Assembly (NCBI GenBank): GCA_963991165.1
Contig: CAXDOW010000038.1
Span: 1-17,273 of the forward strand
Direction: 5' to 3'
DNA: 17,273 nucleotides
Source: GCA-2862585 sp963991165
GTDB taxonomy: Bacteria; Bacteroidota; Bacteroidia; Flavobacteriales; UBA7312
In this document: piece by piece, positions 14,933 to 17,273 of the stretch
Layout: every line of letters begins with the position of its first letter
Numbering within the stretch: position 1 is the stretch's first letter
The notes under the pieces: model-generated
The model's database searches: none
Told to the model about the DNA's origin: nothing
What the model saw: only the letters and a program-made list of their open reading frames with translations
Program-made: the position numbers and the translations under genes

Positions 14933-15619
14933 ATGGCTAAAAAAAAGGGAAACAAAACGGAAGAACAATTTGCAGCAGTAGAACAAACACTGACCAATAC
15001 TGAACAATGGGTAGAAAATAACCAAAAACGACTCTCAACTATTGTATTTGGTATTGTAGGTGTAATTGCCTTGTATTTAGCGTTTGATAAATTTTATATC
15101 GATCCAAAAAATGAAGAAGCACAAACCGAGCTTTTTCAAGCTGTTGGTTATTTTGAAACCGACTCATTTAGTTTAGCTCTAAATGGAGTTAACGATAATT
15201 TAGGGTTTCTTGATATTGTTGACGATTATGGCTCAACTGGTGCTGGAAATTTGGCTAACTACTATGCTGGTATTAGCTACCTTCGTCTAGGAGATAATGA
15301 ATCGGCTATTGAATATCTTTCAAATTTTTCAGGAAAAGATGAAATAGTATCCTCAATCTGTTATGGAAGTATGGGTGATGCCTATATGAATTTAGATGAA
15401 GTAGATGAAGCTATCAACTATTGGCTAAAAGCATCCTTCAATAGTAAAAATCAATTTACTAGTCCTATCTATTTATTGAGAGCGGCTCAAGCACTTGAAC
15501 AAGATGGTAAATACAAAAAAGCAACCGAATATTATCAGCTCATAAAATCGGAATACCCAAATTCTGACGAAGCAAGAGACATTGAAAAGTACATCCAACG
15601 CTCTTCACAAAAAGAGTAA
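14933..15619 (+). CDS. membrane-anchored tetratricopeptide repeat protein (YfgM-like)
   Basis: A 228-residue protein when started at the ATG at 14933 (MAKKKGNKTEEQ). A charged N-terminal cytoplasmic stretch (1-33) is followed by one membrane segment at about 34-51 (LSTIVFGIVGVIALYLAF) and an extracytoplasmic C-terminal part. That part contains TPR-like helix pairs: LANYYAGISYLRLGDNESAIEYL, SSICYGSMGDAYMNLDEVDEAINYW, YLLRAAQALEQDGKYKKATEYY. The topology resembles YfgM, an inner-membrane protein that works with periplasmic chaperones, but this is only an inference from shape. An in-frame ATG at 14864 would add 23 residues, but the promoter box makes it unlikely. ribH starts 11 bases after its stop, so the two are co-transcribed. 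Confidence 0.87.
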   Translation: MAKKKGNKTEEQFAAVEQTLTNTEQWVENNQKRLSTIVFGIVGVIALYLAFDKFYIDPKNEEAQTELFQAVGYFETDSFSLALNGVNDNLGFLDIVDDYGSTGAGNLANYYAGISYLRLGDNESAIEYLSNFSGKDEIVSSICYGSMGDAYMNLDEVDEAINYWLKASFNSKNQFTSPIYLLRAAQALEQDGKYKKATEYYQLIKSEYPNSDEARDIEKYIQRSSQKE

Positions 15620-15630
15620 TTTTTCTACAA

Positions 15631-16122
15631 ATGGCCACTAAGCCCCATCAGCTTTCAGATTACGACCTTAAAGATATCCCATCTGCAAAAAATATGAAAT
15701 TTGGTTTGGTTGTTGCTCAATGGAACCAAGAAATAACCGATGCGCTTTTTAAAGGAGCTGTCAGCACCTTGCTCAATTGTGGTTGTCCAGAAACCCATAT
15801 TGTTAGAAAAAATGTACCTGGAAGCTTTGAATTACCCTTTGGAGCGCAGTTGTTTCTCAACTCAACCAATGTCGATGCTGTTATTTGTATAGGAAGTGTC
15901 ATTCAAGGAGAAACTAAGCATTTTGATTTTGTGTGTCAAACTACTGCTGATGGCATAAAAGATGTTTCTCTGAAATATAATAAGCCCGTTATTTTTGGTG
16001 TGTTAACTGACAACACCTTCGAACAAGCGAAGGCAAGATCGGGAGGAAAACTCGGTAACAAAGGAGTGGAAGCAGCTATAAGTGCCATTAAAATGGTTCA
16101 CTTAAAAAATAGCATGGCATAA
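15631..16122 (+). CDS. ribH: 6,7-dimethyl-8-ribityllumazine synthase
   Basis: Condenses the pyrimidine intermediate of riboflavin synthesis with 3,4-dihydroxy-2-butanone 4-phosphate to give lumazine, the penultimate riboflavin step. The 163 residues are of normal length. Key motifs are GLVVAQWNQEIT at 25-36 (the substrate-stacking aromatic is W31), PGSFELPFGAQ at 63-73, AVICIGSVIQGETKHFDFV at 83-101 with the catalytic His97, and KPVIFGVLTDNTFEQAKARSG (C-terminal strand, phosphate-binding region). The ATG is the only one close to the TPR stop. The stop codon (16120-16122) overlaps the A-run of the hairpin terminator behind tRNA-Ser. Confidence 0.97.
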   Translation: MATKPHQLSDYDLKDIPSAKNMKFGLVVAQWNQEITDALFKGAVSTLLNCGCPETHIVRKNVPGSFELPFGAQLFLNSTNVDAVICIGSVIQGETKHFDFVCQTTADGIKDVSLKYNKPVIFGVLTDNTFEQAKARSGGKLGNKGVEAAISAIKMVHLKNSMA

Positions 16123-16143
16123 AAAAACCCCTTAAAAAAGGGG
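16121..16143 (-). terminator. intrinsic terminator of tRNA-Ser, also overlapping the ribH stop
   Basis: CCCCTT (16128-16133) and AAGGGG (16138-16143) form a perfect six-pair stem with an AAAA loop. The seven-A run at 16121-16127 becomes a U-tract on the minus strand, so the structure is a good intrinsic terminator for the minus-strand tRNA-Ser transcript, seven bases behind its 3' end. For the plus-strand TPR-ribH transcript the same hairpin is followed only by TCTT, a weak U-tract, so termination in that direction is less certain. Confidence 0.8.
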
Positions 16144-16149
16144 TCTTAG

Positions 16150-16234
16150 CGGAGAGAGAGGGATTCGAACCCCCGGTACATTGCTGTACAATGGTTTTCA
16201 AGACCACCGCATTCGACCACTCTGCCATCTCTCC
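16150..16234 (-). tRNA. tRNA-Ser (anticodon UGA)
   Basis: An 85-base class II tRNA. The acceptor stem is GGAGAGA with TCTCTCC and discriminator G. The D-arm contains GCAGAGTGGTCGAATGC. The anticodon loop CTTGAAA (anticodon TGA) sits on stem GTGGT/ACCAT. The long variable arm GTACA...TGTAC around GCAA is typical of serine tRNAs. The T-arm is GGGGG TTCGAAT CCCTC. CCA is not encoded. Confidence 0.97.
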
Positions 16235-16243
16235 TGCGGAGGG

Positions 16244-16276
16244 CAAAAGTAAAATATTTTTTAGTTTTTTACACAA
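16244..16276 (-). promoter_or_regulatory. promoter of tRNA-Ser
   Basis: The minus strand shows TACTTTTG (16244-16251), matching TAnnTTTG, with a TTG at 16274-16276 after a 22-base spacer as candidate -33 element. Transcription should start near 16238, only a few bases before the mature tRNA 5' end at 16234. Confidence 0.6.
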
Positions 16277-16300
16277 CGAACCCTCAAAAATTAGTGTTTA

Positions 16301-16308
16301 TATTTTTG
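16301..16308 (+). promoter_or_regulatory. Bacteroidota -7 promoter box for the GWxTD-like gene
   Basis: TATTTTTG matches TAnnTTTG. The start near 16315 would give a leader of about 31 bases before the ATG at 16346. No clear TTTG is seen at -33. It shares the divergent gap 16235-16345 with the tRNA-Ser promoter. Confidence 0.5.
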
Positions 16309-16345
16309 TAACTTAGCTCGAAGCTTAATCAATATTTATCCTAAT

Positions 16346-17273
16346 ATGTTACAATCGCTTGAAAAACATCTTTTTTACACCTTTCTGTTTTCCATATTTT
16401 GTAACATAGGGTACTCACAAAATATAGAAGCTCAGTTTGATTTTGCTCAATTTCAAAACCAAAAAAGTACCTTTATCGAAACCTACATTTCTATAAACGC
16501 TAAAAGCGTACATTTTACCCAAAATGAAAATAATAACTTTCAAGCATCCGTTCTTATTAACATGGTATTTTCATCACAAGACACCATCTATTTAGCTGAC
16601 AAGTATTTGTTAAGTAGTCCCGAACTAATAGATACATCGGATATTGATTTTGTATTTATCGATCAACAACGCTACTTTTTAGAAGATGGTATCTATACCC
16701 TTTCAATAGATATTGGAAATCCTCAAATGACATCTAATAAAATTTCGCACCAAGAAATAATACGAATTAAAAAGAAAGATGGATTCTCCGATATTCAATT
16801 TATTGAAAGTTATTCCGAGTCTTCAGAAAACAATATTCTATCAAAATCTGGCTTCGACTTAGTACCATTTATCTCTAATTTCTACAATGAAAACAATGAT
16901 ACACTTCGTTTTTACTTTGAATATTACAACACTACCGAGCAAAGTCTTTTACTCCAGACAAAAATAATATCCCATTCTACCAACCAACTAGTAAATAATT
17001 TAGCTTTTAGCAAAAAAACAAAAGAAAAACGAACCCCAATATTGGGGAAAATGGCATTGAATCAATTGCCAACAGGAAGTTACTATTTGTATGTTACTGC
17101 ATTAACTGTTACCAATGAACAAATTGACAGCACTCAAAAATTATTTTTCAAAATAAACGACAATTTTCTTCCCAAGGACACAGAATACCTAAATACTTTT
17201 GCCTCGACCATCACAAATAAAGATAGCTTGAAGTTATACATTGATTACCTTTATCCTATTCAAAGTACTAGTG
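16346..17273 (+). CDS. GWxTD domain-like exported protein, N-terminal part (cut by window edge)
   Basis: The reading frame is open from the ATG to the window end, giving 309 visible codons. A signal peptide covers about 1-25 (hydrophobic FYTFLFSIFCNIGYSQ). The next region, IEAQFDFAQFQNQKSTFIETYISIN, has the shape of the N-terminus of Bacteroidota GWxTD-domain proteins (D-(F/Y)..F......(Y/F)-(V/I)-E-(T)-Y-(L/I)). Beta-rich modules follow, for example VLINMVFSSQDTIYLADKY, FLEDGIYTLSIDIG, FDLVPFISNFYNENNDTLRFY and LPTGSYYLYVTAL. The diagnostic GWxTD motif would be in the C-terminal part outside the window, so the assignment rests on the N-terminal pattern alone. The function of the family is not established. 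Alternatively it is another beta-sandwich surface protein. Confidence 0.75.
   Translation, partial: MLQSLEKHLFYTFLFSIFCNIGYSQNIEAQFDFAQFQNQKSTFIETYISINAKSVHFTQNENNNFQASVLINMVFSSQDTIYLADKYLLSSPELIDTSDIDFVFIDQQRYFLEDGIYTLSIDIGNPQMTSNKISHQEIIRIKKKDGFSDIQFIESYSESSENNILSKSGFDLVPFISNFYNENNDTLRFYFEYYNTTEQSLLLQTKIISHSTNQLVNNLAFSKKTKEKRTPILGKMALNQLPTGSYYLYVTALTVTNEQIDSTQKLFFKINDNFLPKDTEYLNTFASTITNKDSLKLYIDYLYPIQSTS

Noticed and set aside
16088..16276. Minus-strand 62-codon open frame containing MAEWSNAVVLKT
   Set aside because: It is the conceptual translation of the tRNA-Ser gene, a well-known false ORF.
1..17273. Mobile elements, CRISPR arrays, defence or toxin-antitoxin genes, biosynthetic clusters
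   Set aside because: None is visible. All sizeable coding regions belong to housekeeping or envelope families, and no long direct repeats were noticed by eye.

Overview
The window reads as a stretch of chromosomal core genome from an AT-rich member of the Bacteroidota, most likely a Flavobacteriales-type organism. The clues are a type IX secretion (type B) C-terminal sorting domain on a fibronectin-like secreted protein, a GWxTD-family N-terminal region, the neighbourhood of a DUF721 gene, recF, a TPR gene and ribH, the near absence of Shine-Dalgarno sequences, and repeated TAnnTTTG promoter -7 boxes upstream of genes and tRNAs. No phage, transposase, CRISPR array or defence island is visible.

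Layout. Positions 1-8190 lie on the minus strand. In transcription order they hold a FabK/nitronate-monooxygenase flavoprotein, a type IX-secreted fibronectin-like protein, guaB with its own promoter, and three genes of the SurA/PpiC periplasmic chaperone class: a 698-residue two-domain PPIase, a 281-residue lipoprotein-like member without a recognisable PPIase domain, and a SurA-like protein cut by the left window edge. The plus-strand pair glyA plus a class I methyltransferase follows (8244-10307). Next are a minus-strand tRNA-Met(CAU) with an odd stem-forming spacer behind it, and a tightly overlapping minus-strand operon: a DHH/DHHA1 phosphoesterase, a Mip-like FKBP lipoprotein and an isoprenylcysteine-methyltransferase-like membrane protein. 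ndk is divergent from this operon. The convergent recF-DUF721 pair is on the minus strand. A membrane-anchored TPR protein and ribH are on the plus strand, then a minus-strand tRNA-Ser(UGA), and finally the N-terminal part of a GWxTD-like secreted protein running off the right edge.

Functional themes are cell-envelope protein folding (three SurA/PpiC-type proteins, an FKBP and a TPR anchor), nucleotide and one-carbon metabolism (guaB, ndk, glyA, ribH, a DHH nucleotide phosphoesterase) and DNA replication/repair (recF, DUF721/DciA-like).

The promoter boxes help to correct several starts. guaB (ATG at 5671), the DHH gene (ATG at 12923) and the TPR gene (ATG at 14933) all have longer in-frame readings, but the extra codons lie upstream of, within, or only at the edge of the predicted transcript start. 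I do not see a clearly new biological system. The most unusual items are the PPIase-less chaperone-like lipoprotein, the stem-forming spacer with an anticodon-arm-like segment behind tRNA-Met, and the strong but out-of-frame AGGAGG-ATG at the end of recF.
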